A stretch of DNA of 64,000 nt from Bradyrhizobium sp. CCBAU 53351 (GTDB taxonomy: Bacteria > Pseudomonadota > Alphaproteobacteria > Rhizobiales > Xanthobacteraceae): positions 5,979,501-6,043,500 of the forward strand of contig NZ_CP030059.1 in assembly GCF_015291745.1 (NCBI RefSeq), in the 5' to 3' direction. Below, piece by piece: positions 36,229-46,320 of this stretch; positions within the stretch are counted from its first letter, which is position 1; each line of letters opens with the position of its first letter. Position numbers and translations under genes: made by a program. The notes beneath the pieces are model-generated. The model ran no database searches. It had not been told where the DNA came from and saw only the letters and a program-made list of their open reading frames with translations.

Positions 36229-36888
36229 TCAGGCGTGCTGCTCTTCGAGCGTGGGCTCGCCGATGAGGCCCAGCGTGTGCTCGGGGTTGAGGTGCAGGCC
36301 GGGATCCATCAGCTCACCGCGCATCAGGGCGAGCGGAGCACTGCGGTAGAGCATCAGATCGTGGAACGGATCGGTCAGGATCTTGGTCATCCAGACGAGG
36401 CCGGTCTCGACGTCGCGGATGAAGAACAGGTGCACGGTGCGGAACAAGAGGCCACCGCCGCCGACCACGAGCCAGATCTTTGCAACCTGCCGCATGAAGT
36501 CGGTCGCGCTGGCCCAGGGCGTGAACAGGCCGAACAGCGTCGGGTCGAGGAACAGCACCAGCGGCGAGGCCGCCCAGATCGCCATCAGCACCACCTTGCG
36601 CTGCAAATTGTAGCCGACCTTGATCTCTTCCTTGTACTCGTGCGTCGCCTGGTTGATGTGGTCGTAGGTATGCGGCTCGAAGAAGAAGTGACCGGCCTGG
36701 CGCGAGGTCATCGAGACCAGCCAACCGACCAGCGCAGAGACGACAGGGTCGACGAACAGCCAGACATAGGCGAAGAGGAAGCTCAGCGCGCTGACGAAGT
36801 GCAGGCTCTGATTGATGCGGCTGTGGTGATAGTAGCGATGGTCGTCCCAGCGCTGGATCCGCAGCTGCTCGAGATAATTCTTGATCAT
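36229..36888 (-). CDS. Histidine-rich integral membrane protein, possibly Mpo1-like (DUF962)
   Basis: 219 residues with about four transmembrane segments. Conserved-looking histidine clusters sit next to membrane helices: HRYYHHSRINQSLHFVS near residue 20 and QAGHFFFEPHTYDHINQATH near residue 70. The H-x3-N-x2-LH and GHxxFE patterns recall DUF962/Mpo1, an iron-dependent dioxygenase of 2-hydroxy fatty acids in yeast sphingolipid breakdown; this similarity is by eye only. ATG 36886-36888 is used, 6 nt after GGGG; an upstream TTG is less likely. Its neighbours are lipid-related enzymes. Confidence 0.6.
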   Translation of the reverse strand: MIKNYLEQLRIQRWDDHRYYHHSRINQSLHFVSALSFLFAYVWLFVDPVVSALVGWLVSMTSRQAGHFFFEPHTYDHINQATHEYKEEIKVGYNLQRKVVLMAIWAASPLVLFLDPTLFGLFTPWASATDFMRQVAKIWLVVGGGGLLFRTVHLFFIRDVETGLVWMTKILTDPFHDLMLYRSAPLALMRGELMDPGLHLNPEHTLGLIGEPTLEEQHA

Positions 36889-37007
36889 GCTCTTCCCCAA
36901 GATGCTTTCGGGTACGGGGTTAAACGGATTCGATGTACGCCGTGTGACAACATCATCCTGTCATGTGACGGCACGCAGCGGCGCGATGACGCACGCGACG
37001 CGTAAGC

Positions 37008-37697
37008 TCACGCCGCCTTGGCGATGTCGATCTTGCGGAAGCGCACCAGCGAGAAATGACCGAGCGGCGGAATCAAACGACGTTCGGCGAGCTCGATTCC
37101 GTTGGCGCCGGCCAGCCATTTCGCATAGCGCGACCAGGCGAACTCGGCGGTGCGGAAGCCGAGCGGACGCACCACCGGCTGCAGCTTCTGTTCGATGAAC
37201 CGGCGCATGCCGGCGTCCGCGCTGACGCGGGTGAGGATGATCAGCTCGCCGCCCGGGCGCAGCACGCGGGCGAATTCGTCGAGCGCCTTCTCCGGGTTCG
37301 GCACGGCGGTGACGACATATTGCGCCATCACGACGTCGAAGGAATTGTCCGGGAATTCCAGCTTCTCGGCGTCCATCACCGCGAGGCCCTCGACGTTCTT
37401 CAGCTTGCCCTCGGTAACGCGCTGGCGCGCCTTGTCGAGCATGGCTTCCGAAATGTCGGTGCCGAAGATGCGCAGGTGCGGGGCGTAGAGCGGCAGCGAG
37501 ATGCCGGTGCCGACACCGACCTCGAGCACGCGGCCGCCGATCTTGTTGGTGGCCGCGATCGCGGCCTGCCGGCCCTTGGCGAACACGCCGCCGAACACGA
37601 GGTCGTAGACCGGCGCCCAGCGGTCATAGGCCTGCTCGACCGTGCCGCGGGTGAGGTCGAGCTGCTGGGTGCCGTCAAGGTTCATGATCTTAGCCAT
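37008..37697 (-). CDS. SAM-dependent methyltransferase, Rhodobacter-type PmtA-like
   Basis: A 229-residue class I methyltransferase. The SAM site is LEVGVGTGISLPLY with an acidic residue at the end of strand 2 (FGTDISEAML). The N-terminal AYDRWAPVYDLVFGGVF pattern is typical of Rhodobacter-type phosphatidylethanolamine N-methyltransferases and UbiE-like enzymes. Since psd is 3 kb away and a lipid-type glycosyltransferase follows, methylation of PE toward phosphatidylcholine is the most likely job, though another lipid amine is possible. It lies 34 bp downstream of the glycosyltransferase on the same strand. Confidence 0.85.
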   Translation of the reverse strand: MAKIMNLDGTQQLDLTRGTVEQAYDRWAPVYDLVFGGVFAKGRQAAIAATNKIGGRVLEVGVGTGISLPLYAPHLRIFGTDISEAMLDKARQRVTEGKLKNVEGLAVMDAEKLEFPDNSFDVVMAQYVVTAVPNPEKALDEFARVLRPGGELIILTRVSADAGMRRFIEQKLQPVVRPLGFRTAEFAWSRYAKWLAGANGIELAERRLIPPLGHFSLVRFRKIDIAKAA

Positions 37698-37730
37698 CGA
37701 TGAGGTTCTCGCTGTGGTTCTAACGAAAGG

Positions 37731-38783
37731 TCAACCGCGCACCGGCCGCCGCGCCATGCGGGGCGAAGCGCGCAAGACGCGGCTGGGCTGAAGTGAGGTG
37801 AGGTTGCCGACGAACTGGCGCGCGCTGTTCTCCCAGGAACGCTCCAGCGCGAAGTTGCGACAGGTCTCGCGCGACATGGCGAGCGCGCGCAGGCACGCGG
37901 CGCGCAGATCGTGATCGATCGCGCCGATCGGATGATCGGCGATGACGTCCTTCGGACCCGTGACCGGAAATGCGGCCACTGGCGTGCCGCAGGCCAGTGC
38001 CTCCAACTGCACCACGCCGAAGGTGTCGGTCAGGCTCGGAAACACGAAGACGTCGGCGGCGGCGAGATGCGCGGTGAGATCGGCGCCCTTCTTCTCGCCG
38101 AGGAACACGGCATCGGGATATTTCCTTTCGAGCGCGGCCTTCTGCGGGCCGTCGCCAACGACGACCTTGGTGCCGGGCAGGTCGAGCGAGAGGAACGCTT
38201 CGAGGTTCTTCTCCACCGCGACGCGGCCCATGGTCATGAAGATCGGACCCGGCAGGTCGAGCCTCGCCGGAGAGTCGGGATGGAACAGCTCGGTGTTGAC
38301 GCCGCGGGTCCAGAAGCCGAGCCGCTTGAAGCCACGCTCGGACAGCTCCTGCCGCAGCGACGGCGTCGCCACCATGGTCATGGCGGCGGCATCGTGGAAA
38401 TGGCGCAGCACGGCATAGCCGACGCTGGCGGGCATGCCGGACCGCACCGAGACGTATTCCGGAAAGCGCGTGGTGTAGGAGGTGGTGAAGGCGAGCCGGT
38501 TGCGCCGGCAATAGGCCCGCGCGGCCCAGCCGATCGGCCCTTCGGTCGCAATGTGCAGCGCGTCCGGTGCCGCCTTCTCGATCCGGCGCGCGATCTCTTT
38601 GCCGCTCGGCAGCGCGATGCGCAGGCCCGGATAGGTCGGCAGCGGCCAGGACGGAAAGCCGTCGGGTGTCAGAAAGTCGATCTCGACTTCGAGGGCCTTG
38701 GCCGCATTCGCCAGCGAGGTCAGCGTCCGGACCACGCCGTTGACCTGCGGATGCCAGGCGTCGGTCGCGATTAATACCCGCAT
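37731..38783 (-). CDS. GT4 family glycosyltransferase
   Basis: A 350-residue GT-B glycosyltransferase. The N-terminal domain opens with DAWHPQVNGVVRTL, found in lipid-acting GT4 enzymes such as mannosyl/glucosyl/glucuronosyl-diacylglycerol synthases. The C-terminal donor site includes MGRVAVEKNLEAFL and the E-x7-E-like region DTFGVVQLEALACGTPV. Some rhizobial relatives make glycolipids during phosphate limitation. The first gene of a two-gene operon with the PmtA-like methyltransferase. The donor and acceptor cannot be read from sequence. Confidence 0.85.
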   Translation of the reverse strand: MRVLIATDAWHPQVNGVVRTLTSLANAAKALEVEIDFLTPDGFPSWPLPTYPGLRIALPSGKEIARRIEKAAPDALHIATEGPIGWAARAYCRRNRLAFTTSYTTRFPEYVSVRSGMPASVGYAVLRHFHDAAAMTMVATPSLRQELSERGFKRLGFWTRGVNTELFHPDSPARLDLPGPIFMTMGRVAVEKNLEAFLSLDLPGTKVVVGDGPQKAALERKYPDAVFLGEKKGADLTAHLAAADVFVFPSLTDTFGVVQLEALACGTPVAAFPVTGPKDVIADHPIGAIDHDLRAACLRALAMSRETCRNFALERSWENSARQFVGNLTSLQPSRVLRASPRMARRPVRG

Positions 38784-39057
38784 GGGAAAATCCCGAGAGT
38801 TTGATGATTCTCAGGCATCGACCATCAACGAAGGATATTTCAGGCGTGTGACGTCATAGAAGTGTCCGCGGGCTGTTTTGTTCGTTAACGGGCGGCCCCA
38901 GCCACGAAACCGTCATGAAACAATCCTTTCCGCCGTGAAACCGTTTTCGGTTTTCCGCGCAAATGTCCCGAAACGTTTTGCCGTTAGTGATCCAGGCAAC
39001 AGAGCACCGCAACGGTGCCGCGGTGGCCAAGATCACCGAGCAAACAGGGGCGATCAC

Positions 39058-39765
39058 ATGTTCAATCTGGATATTTTCAAGACGTTTTCGCGCGCCGTTG
39101 CTTTCGGCGCAGTCGCGGTCTCGGCGATCGCATTCGGGGGTAGCGCCAAGGCCGCACCGGTGCAGATCTTCCCGTTCTTCCAGCCGCTGCCGCCGATGGC
39201 CGCGCCGCAGCCATTCCAGCCCTACCAGGCGCCCACTTACCAGACTGAGCCGTCCGAGGATCAGGACGCCGTCGAGATGCCCGCCCGCTTCCGCCGCCAG
39301 ACCGTTTCCTATGCAACGCGCGAGGCGCCGGGCACCATCATCATCGATACCCCCAACACTTATCTCTATTACGTGCTCGGCAACGGTCAGGCGCTGCGCT
39401 ACGGCATCGGTGTCGGCCGCGACGGCTTCACCTGGTCCGGCATCCAGTCGGTGACCCGCAAGGCGGAGTGGCCGGCCTGGACGCCTCCGCCGGAGATGAT
39501 CGCCCGCCAGCCCTATCTGCCGCGCCACATGGCCGGCGGCCCCGGCAATCCGCTCGGTGCGCGCGCCATGTATCTCGGCGGCACCATCTACCGCATTCAT
39601 GGCACCAACGCCCCCGAGACCATCGGCAAGCGCGTCTCGTCCGGCTGCATCCGCATGACCAATGACGACGTCACCGACCTCTACTCCCGCGTCAACGTCG
39701 GCACCAAGGTCGTGGTGCTGCCGATGACGGAGCGCCGCGCCGAGCTCGGAACCGCAGCGCGCTGA
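39058..39765 (+). CDS. L,D-transpeptidase (YkuD domain)
   Basis: 235 residues with a Sec signal (FKTFSRAVAFGAVAVSAIAF, cleavage near AKA) and a Pro/Gln-rich spacer before the YkuD domain. The catalytic motif is complete: H181 in HGTNAPETIG, then SSGC with Cys197 and Arg199 (CIRM). Such enzymes form 3-3 meso-DAP crosslinks or attach proteins to peptidoglycan in the periplasm. The start is fixed by AGGGG 7 nt upstream. A strong terminator follows at 39790-39813. Confidence 0.92.
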   Translation: MFNLDIFKTFSRAVAFGAVAVSAIAFGGSAKAAPVQIFPFFQPLPPMAAPQPFQPYQAPTYQTEPSEDQDAVEMPARFRRQTVSYATREAPGTIIIDTPNTYLYYVLGNGQALRYGIGVGRDGFTWSGIQSVTRKAEWPAWTPPPEMIARQPYLPRHMAGGPGNPLGARAMYLGGTIYRIHGTNAPETIGKRVSSGCIRMTNDDVTDLYSRVNVGTKVVVLPMTERRAELGTAAR

Positions 39766-39789
39766 ACCGGCAGGACATTGTGACGCAAA

Positions 39790-39820
39790 CGGCCCCGGAA
39801 CCCACCGGGGCCGCTTTCGT
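39790..39820 (+). terminator. Rho-independent terminator after the L,D-transpeptidase gene
   Basis: Stem CGGCCCCGG (39790-39798) and CCGGGGCCG (39805-39813), loop AACCCA, followed by CTTTCGTTT. Confidence 0.85.
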
Positions 39821-39875
39821 TTGCCCTCGACACGTCGACGCGCTTGCTGCGGCGCGGTGCTCCACGGAGGCGCAA

Positions 39876-40289
39876 ATGCACTCACGCCTGCAATCCTCGC
39901 CCTATCGATGGCTGCACGCGTTCGTCTGCGCCGGCGCCCTGACGCTGCTCGCGCCTGCCTCACTCGCGCAGCAGCCCGCAAGTGGCGAGGCCGCCCAGCA
40001 GGCCTTCAACAATTCCTGCCGCACCTGCCATTCGGTGAAGGAAGGCGACAACCGCCTCGGCCCCAACCTCAACAAGATCGTGGGGCGCAAGGCCGGCGCG
40101 CTGCCGGACTACAACTACTCCTCATCGATGAAGGAAGCCGGCTTCACCTGGGACCAGGACAAGCTGACGCGCTTCATGCTCAAGCCGGACGAGGTGGTGT
40201 CGGGCAACAAGATGCAGCCTTATGGCGGCGTGTCGGCGGAGGAAGCCGGGAAGATCGTGGCTTACTTGCAGACGGCAGGCGGGCAATAG
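39876..40289 (+). CDS. Class I soluble cytochrome c
   Basis: A 137-residue periplasmic c-type cytochrome. The signal peptide is about residues 1-31 (AGALTLLAPASLA). The haem site is CRTCH (Cys48, Cys51, His52), and Met113 in NKMQPYGG is the likely sixth ligand. The KIVGRKAG and LGPNLN segments match mitochondrial-type cytochrome c and c2. CGGAGG lies 5 nt before the ATG. It probably shuttles electrons between membrane complexes. Its 3' end overlaps the convergent small membrane-protein gene by 28 bp. Confidence 0.92.
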   Translation: MHSRLQSSPYRWLHAFVCAGALTLLAPASLAQQPASGEAAQQAFNNSCRTCHSVKEGDNRLGPNLNKIVGRKAGALPDYNYSSSMKEAGFTWDQDKLTRFMLKPDEVVSGNKMQPYGGVSAEEAGKIVAYLQTAGGQ

Positions 40290-40555
40290 CCACGCCGCCG
40301 CTCCGCAATCCACCTCAGCCACGCCGCCGAGTGAAACGCACTCATCAGGAGATACATCGGCACCATTCTGCCGAGCAGAAATCCCTGCCCGGCGCCGCAC
40401 AGCATGTCCGCCGGGCCCTCACCGATTACAACCGTCAACACGGCCATGATCGCGAAGGTCGGGCTTGCCGCCAGGGCCAGCCATCTGGCGAGGTGGCGTG
40501 CGGCCGCGATGCTGTCGCGGCCGGCGCCGGCCGTTGCGCTAGCGGGGTTAGTCAC
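40262..40555 (-). CDS. Small membrane protein downstream of DUF899 gene
   Basis: 97 residues from a GTG start at 40553-40555, which overlaps the last 8 bases of the DUF899 gene. Two hydrophobic segments are visible (LALAASPTFAIMAVLTVVIG and RMVPMYLLMSAFHSAAWLRW). The polar N-terminus and the basic C-terminus (ERRRGY) suggest a cytoplasmic C-terminal end. I recognise no family. Overlap with DUF899 on one side and cytochrome c on the other makes the call moderate. Confidence 0.55.
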   Translation of the reverse strand: MTNPASATAGAGRDSIAAARHLARWLALAASPTFAIMAVLTVVIGEGPADMLCGAGQGFLLGRMVPMYLLMSAFHSAAWLRWIAERRRGYCPPAVCK

Positions 40556-41342
40556 GACCTTGCGCAGCCTCCTCGCGAAAGGCCTTCTCGCCGGCGGTAG
40601 AGATCTCGACCCACTTCTGGTCGGGCGCGGCGCCTTCCGTGTAGCTGTCGTGCCAGTTCCACCATTTGTAGGTCGGCGTCTGCGGATAGCCCTTCGGCGA
40701 GTCTTCCCAGAGCTCCTGGCGGCCGAGCGGCGTGATGTCGAGATAGTTCCAGGTGCCACCCATCTGCTCGTCGCCGCGGCTCTTGACGAAATAGGTGCGG
40801 AAGATGCGCGTCCCGTCGCGGTAGAACACGTTGGTGCCGTGCCATTCGTCGACGCCGAAATCGGCATCGAAACTGTCTGTTACGGTGACCCATGGCATGG
40901 TCCAGCCCATCCGCTGCTTCAGCCTGATGATGTCGGCCTGCGGCGCGCGCGAGGCGAACACCAGCGTGGTGTCGCGGGCATTCAGATGCGCGACATGGGC
41001 GACCTGATCGGCCACCATGGAGCAGCCGCGGCAGGCGTGATCCGGCCAGCCGAACACGCCCGGCTCGAAGAACGCGCGGTAGACGATCAGCTGCCGCCGG
41101 CCCTGGAACAGGTCGGCGAGACTGAGCTTGCCGCCGGGCCCCTCGAACGCATAGGTTTTGGCCACTTCCATCCAGGGCATGCGCCGACGCTCGGCGGCCA
41201 GGGCGTCGCGGGCACGGGTATGCGCCTTTTCCTTCACGAGCAGTTGCTGACGGGCTGCCTCCCAGTCCTGCGGCGACACCACCGGCGGTGTTTGCATCAC
41301 AGCCTGTCCGTTATTCGGTTCGTTCTGGGCTAATGTCATCAT
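40548..41342 (-). CDS. DUF899 thioredoxin-like family protein
   Basis: 264 residues with a thioredoxin-like domain of the DUF899 family. The pattern GRRQLIVYRAFFEPG followed by HACRGCSMVADQ carries a CxxC-like pair where thioredoxins have theirs. The C-terminal part is rich in Trp/Tyr (TYKWWNWHDSY). It is cytosolic; function unknown. It is divergent from a winged-helix regulator by 138 bp, and similar regulator-DUF899 arrangements suggest local control. Confidence 0.88.
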   Translation of the reverse strand: MMTLAQNEPNNGQAVMQTPPVVSPQDWEAARQQLLVKEKAHTRARDALAAERRRMPWMEVAKTYAFEGPGGKLSLADLFQGRRQLIVYRAFFEPGVFGWPDHACRGCSMVADQVAHVAHLNARDTTLVFASRAPQADIIRLKQRMGWTMPWVTVTDSFDADFGVDEWHGTNVFYRDGTRIFRTYFVKSRGDEQMGGTWNYLDITPLGRQELWEDSPKGYPQTPTYKWWNWHDSYTEGAAPDQKWVEISTAGEKAFREEAAQGRD

Positions 41343-41480
41343 GACTCTCCAAATCTCTTATTCGGGCGATCGGCCTGCAGGTCGCGGAACCGCTCGCCCC
41401 TCACCGCACATCGTCGGCTGGCAACGATTTCTGGCACCGCGCGGTTGCGCGGTGGGAGTAACAAGTGTGGCGGGATTTGA

Positions 41481-42701
41481 ATGGAGTCGCTGATCACGGC
41501 CGCCGCACGGGCGCTCGAGGCGGGCGACCCGCTCGGTGCCCTGAACCGCGTTGCGCTGCGCAACGACGCGCCCTCGCTGGCGCTGCGCGGCATCGCGATG
41601 GCGCAGCTCGGCGACCTCGCCAAGGCCAAGTCGCTGCTGCGCAGCGCTGCGCGCGCGTTCGGCCCGCGCGAGGCGGTGGCGCGCGCCAGATGCATAGTGG
41701 CCGAAGCCGAGATCGCGCTGGTCTCGCGCGACCTCGGCTGGCCGGCGAGGACTCTTGCCGCCGCACGGGCGACGCTCGAGCACCACGGCGATCTCGTGAA
41801 TGCCGCCCATGCGCGCCACATCGAAGCCCGGCGCCTCCTCCTCGTCGGGCGTCTCGACGAAGCCGAGCGCATTTTGGCTGAGCCCGGCGCCGCCCTGCTC
41901 CCGCCGGCATCGCAGGCCGTCCGCGCGCTCGTCGTCGCCGGCATCGCCATCAGGCGTCTCAGAACGAAAGACGCGCGCGCGGCGCTTGACCTGGCAGTGC
42001 GGGGCGCGAGGCTCGCCGGCATCCCCGCGCTCGCGGCCGAAGTCGAAAGCGCGAGCCGCGTGCTCGATGCGCCGGCGGCGCGGCTGATCACGCGCGGCAA
42101 GGAGCGGCCATTGCTGCTTGCCGAGGTCGAGGATCTCCAGACATCCGAGGCGCTCGTCGTGGACACGTTCCATCATTCGGTTCGCAGGCGCGGCACCGTC
42201 GTGCCGCTCGGCACGAGGCCGGTGCTGTTCACCCTCGTCCGCGCCCTGGCGCAGGCCTGGCCCGCGGACGTCTCGCGGCAGACGCTGATCGCGAACGCGT
42301 TTCGTGCCAGGCATCTCGATGAATCGCATCGCGCGCGGTTGCGCGTCGAGATAGGGCGGCTCCGCACCAAGCTCGCGCCACTTGCCGATGTGACCGCGAC
42401 GAAGCAGGGTTTTGCGCTGACGCCGCGCAAGACGCGACAGGTTCTCGTGCTGGCGCGGCCCGTCGAGGAAAAGCACGCGAGCATCCTCGCCTTCCTCTCC
42501 GACGGCGAGCCCTGGTCGAGCTCGGCGCTCGCGCTGGCGCTCGGAACGAGCGCGCGCACGGTGCAGCGGGCGCTCGACGAGCTGGCACGCGCGAACAAGG
42601 TGCAATGCTTCGGACATGGCCGGGCGCGGCGCTGGATGACGCCACCCGTTCCGGGTTTCCCGACAGGCTTGTTACTCCCCACGCCGCTCCTGAAGTCGTA
42701 A
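41481..42701 (+). CDS. Helical-repeat and winged-helix transcriptional regulator
   Basis: 406 residues. The N-terminal ~220 residues look like TPR-type helical repeats rich in Ala/Leu/Arg. The region at about 225-320 resembles an OmpR/SARP-like winged helix (VVPLGTRPVLFTLVRALAQA, RARLRVEIGRLRTKLAPL). The C-terminal ~80 residues include another helix-turn-helix (LALALGTSARTVQRALDEL). It is most likely a transcription factor governing the divergent DUF899 gene and the downstream cyclotransferase-like gene. The signal is unknown. Confidence 0.7.
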   Translation: MESLITAAARALEAGDPLGALNRVALRNDAPSLALRGIAMAQLGDLAKAKSLLRSAARAFGPREAVARARCIVAEAEIALVSRDLGWPARTLAAARATLEHHGDLVNAAHARHIEARRLLLVGRLDEAERILAEPGAALLPPASQAVRALVVAGIAIRRLRTKDARAALDLAVRGARLAGIPALAAEVESASRVLDAPAARLITRGKERPLLLAEVEDLQTSEALVVDTFHHSVRRRGTVVPLGTRPVLFTLVRALAQAWPADVSRQTLIANAFRARHLDESHRARLRVEIGRLRTKLAPLADVTATKQGFALTPRKTRQVLVLARPVEEKHASILAFLSDGEPWSSSALALALGTSARTVQRALDELARANKVQCFGHGRARRWMTPPVPGFPTGLLLPTPLLKS

Positions 42702-42731
42702 CGTCAAGGCCACATCACAGGGAGCGAGCAG

Positions 42732-43367
42732 ATGAAGCGTTCAGCCGCCGAGATCGTCAGGGAGTATGGGCCGTTCGAGGGCGTCGAGGCCGTGCATGGC
42801 GTCAGCTATGACGGCAGCCATGTCTGGTTCGCATCCGGCGACAGATTGAATGCGGTCGATCCTGAGAGCGGCAAGGTCGCGCGCTCCATCGACGTCGCCG
42901 CGCATGCCGGCACGGCATTCGACGGAAGGCACCTGTTCCAGATCGCCGAGGATCGCATCCAGAAGATCGATGCGGCCTCGGGCAAGGTGCTCGGCACGAT
43001 TCCGGCGCCGGGCGGCGGCGGCGATTCCGGCCTCGCCTGGGCCGAGGGCTCGCTCTGGGTCGGGCAATACCGCGAGCGTAAGATCCATCAGGTCGATCCG
43101 GAAACCGGCAAGGTTCTTCGCACCATCGAGAGCAAGCGCTTCGTGACCGGGGTGACCTGGGTCGACGGCGAGCTCTGGCACGGCACCTGGGAGGGCGAGG
43201 ACAGCGACATCAGGCGGATCGACCCTGAGACGGGCAAGGTGCTGGAGCAACTCGACCTGCCCGCGGGCACCATGGTCTCGGGCCTGGAGTCGGACGGCGG
43301 CGACCGCTTCTTCTGCGGTGGCGGTCCTCGCGGCAATGTGAGAGCAGTCCGCCGGCCCCGCCGTTAA
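42732..43367 (+). CDS. Beta-propeller protein resembling glutaminyl cyclase/NHL repeats
   Basis: 211 residues composed of repeated blades with D-P-E-T/S-G-K-V motifs (VDPESGKVARSI, IDAASGKVLGTI, VDPETGKVLRTI, IDPETGKVLEQL), spaced about 45 residues. This is typical of short beta-propellers annotated as glutamine cyclotransferase or NHL-type. No signal peptide is visible. It lies 30 bp after the regulator gene with a GGGAGC ribosome-binding site, so the two are likely co-transcribed. Enzymatic activity is unproven. Confidence 0.75.
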   Translation: MKRSAAEIVREYGPFEGVEAVHGVSYDGSHVWFASGDRLNAVDPESGKVARSIDVAAHAGTAFDGRHLFQIAEDRIQKIDAASGKVLGTIPAPGGGGDSGLAWAEGSLWVGQYRERKIHQVDPETGKVLRTIESKRFVTGVTWVDGELWHGTWEGEDSDIRRIDPETGKVLEQLDLPAGTMVSGLESDGGDRFFCGGGPRGNVRAVRRPRR

Positions 43368-43456
43368 CCCATTCGCCGCAATTCCACCCCATCGTTGCGC
43401 TCTAGCGCCCTCCTCGCTCGCCCTGTAAAATCCCGTCGGGGCGGCCTGGGGGATAG

Positions 43457-45025
43457 ATGCGACTAACGTTGAACTTGAAGACCATCACGATCGCCGTCGC
43501 AGTGCTCGCGGCGTCGTTCTTCATCAGCTTGAAGGCGATGGACTGGCTCGCGCCGCGCGCGACGAATTCGGCGCCGCCGGTCGCACAATTGCCGCCGCTG
43601 CCACCGGTCGCGAAGAGCTCGATCGTGATCGCGCCGGTCGCGATCGCGATCGCGGCGATCCGCGAGCAGGCCGAGAAAGCCGCGCCGCGCAATTTCGCAG
43701 GCAAGGCCGACAACCCCGTCTCGCAGATCCTGGAGAACGCCGACATCGGCTGGACCGCCGTGCGCGGGCCGATGGCAGCGGCGGGCGACAAGGACGTGCT
43801 GACGATCTCGACGCCGCTCTCCGGCAAGCTGAACGTGACGGGCTCGCTGTCGGCGAAGGCCACGGGCGCGCTCGGTGACGCTCTCGGCAGCGTGCTCGGC
43901 GGTGACGCCGCGAAACGGATCGGCGCCGTCAACATCAAGAATTTGAACGCCAGCGCCGAGATCAAGGGCAACGTGGTCATCACCTCGCGCCCGAAGCTCG
44001 CGGCCAACTGGCATCTCGAGCCCAATCTCGGCGCCCAGGTCAATCTCGGCGACACCAACGTCAACGTCGCCGGCGCCAAGGTCAACGTGCCGGCGCAGGT
44101 CAAGCCGCTGATCGACAAGAATGTCGGCGAGCAGATCAACATCGTCTCCGAGCGCATCCGCAACGATCCGAGCCTGCGCGAGAATGCGAAGCTGCAATGG
44201 GCCAAGGCGTGCCGCTCGATCCCGCTGCAGGGCTCGGGCTCCTCGGCCGCGCTTCCGCCGCTCTGGCTGGAGATGAAGCCGATCCGCGCCATCGCCGCGC
44301 AGCCGCGCGTCGACGCGCAGGCGGTGACGCTGCTGATGGGCCTGGAAGCGGAGACGCGCGTCACCTCGACGCCGACCAAGCCGGACTGTCCGTTCCCCGA
44401 CAAGATCTCGATCGTGCCGCCGAGCGGCACCGGCGTGAACATCGGCGTTCCCATCGACGTGCCGTTCACCGAGATCAACAAGCTGATCACCGCGCAGATG
44501 GTCGGCCGCACCTATCCCGAGGACGGCTCCGGGCCGGTCGACGTCACCGTGAAGAGCGCCAACGTGATCCCGTCCGGCGACCGGCTGCTGATCTCGCTCT
44601 TGGTGCGCGCCAAGGAGAAGAAGAGCTGGCTCGGCCTCGGCGCCGAGGCGACCGTGCACATCTGGGGCCGGCCGGTGCTCGACCAGGCGCAACAGACGCT
44701 GCGGCTCACCGACATCCAGCTCGCGGTGGAATCCGAGGCGGCGTTCGGCCTGCTCGGCGCCGCGGCGCGCGCCGTCGTGCCGCAGATGCAGCAGGCACTG
44801 CTGCAGAGGGCAACGCTCGACCTGAAGCCGATCGCCGCCAACGCCCGCGAGAAGATCGCCGCCGCCATCGCCGATTACCAGAAGAGCGAGGACGGCCTCA
44901 AGGTCGACGCCAAGATCGACAGCCTGACGCTGGCCGACATCGCCTTCGATTCCAAAACGTTGCGCGTGGTCGCGGAAGCCGGCGGCTCGCTGAATGTGTA
45001 TGTGAGCAAGCTGTCGGGGATGTAG
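43457..45025 (+). CDS. DUF4403 family membrane-anchored periplasmic protein
   Basis: 522 residues with an N-terminal transmembrane anchor (ITIAVAVLAASFFISLKAM) and a long periplasmic beta-rich region without other membrane segments. Segments such as IVIAPVAIAIAAIREQAE near the start of the domain and a repeat-like VDVPFTEINKLI and LRLTDIQLAVES later fit DUF4403, whose fold is thought to be of the lipid-binding TULIP type. GGGGGATAG precedes the ATG. Function unknown. Confidence 0.82.
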   Translation: MRLTLNLKTITIAVAVLAASFFISLKAMDWLAPRATNSAPPVAQLPPLPPVAKSSIVIAPVAIAIAAIREQAEKAAPRNFAGKADNPVSQILENADIGWTAVRGPMAAAGDKDVLTISTPLSGKLNVTGSLSAKATGALGDALGSVLGGDAAKRIGAVNIKNLNASAEIKGNVVITSRPKLAANWHLEPNLGAQVNLGDTNVNVAGAKVNVPAQVKPLIDKNVGEQINIVSERIRNDPSLRENAKLQWAKACRSIPLQGSGSSAALPPLWLEMKPIRAIAAQPRVDAQAVTLLMGLEAETRVTSTPTKPDCPFPDKISIVPPSGTGVNIGVPIDVPFTEINKLITAQMVGRTYPEDGSGPVDVTVKSANVIPSGDRLLISLLVRAKEKKSWLGLGAEATVHIWGRPVLDQAQQTLRLTDIQLAVESEAAFGLLGAAARAVVPQMQQALLQRATLDLKPIAANAREKIAAAIADYQKSEDGLKVDAKIDSLTLADIAFDSKTLRVVAEAGGSLNVYVSKLSGM

Positions 45026-45145
45026 CGCGGCTCCCACGCCTCTTCATCCCTCGCACCGCTGGCATTCTCATCCGAGGATGCTAAGCTGCCCCTTGCAACC
45101 TCGAACGAGGTGCTGACAGCATTGTAGCGGCAAGCCGAGGACAAC

Positions 45146-46255
<1,110 letters not shown>

Positions 46256-46320
46256 CCCAACACAAGCGGACCTGACATACTCAACCTCAACGCAACTCGC
46301 ATGAAGAAGGAACCAGGACC

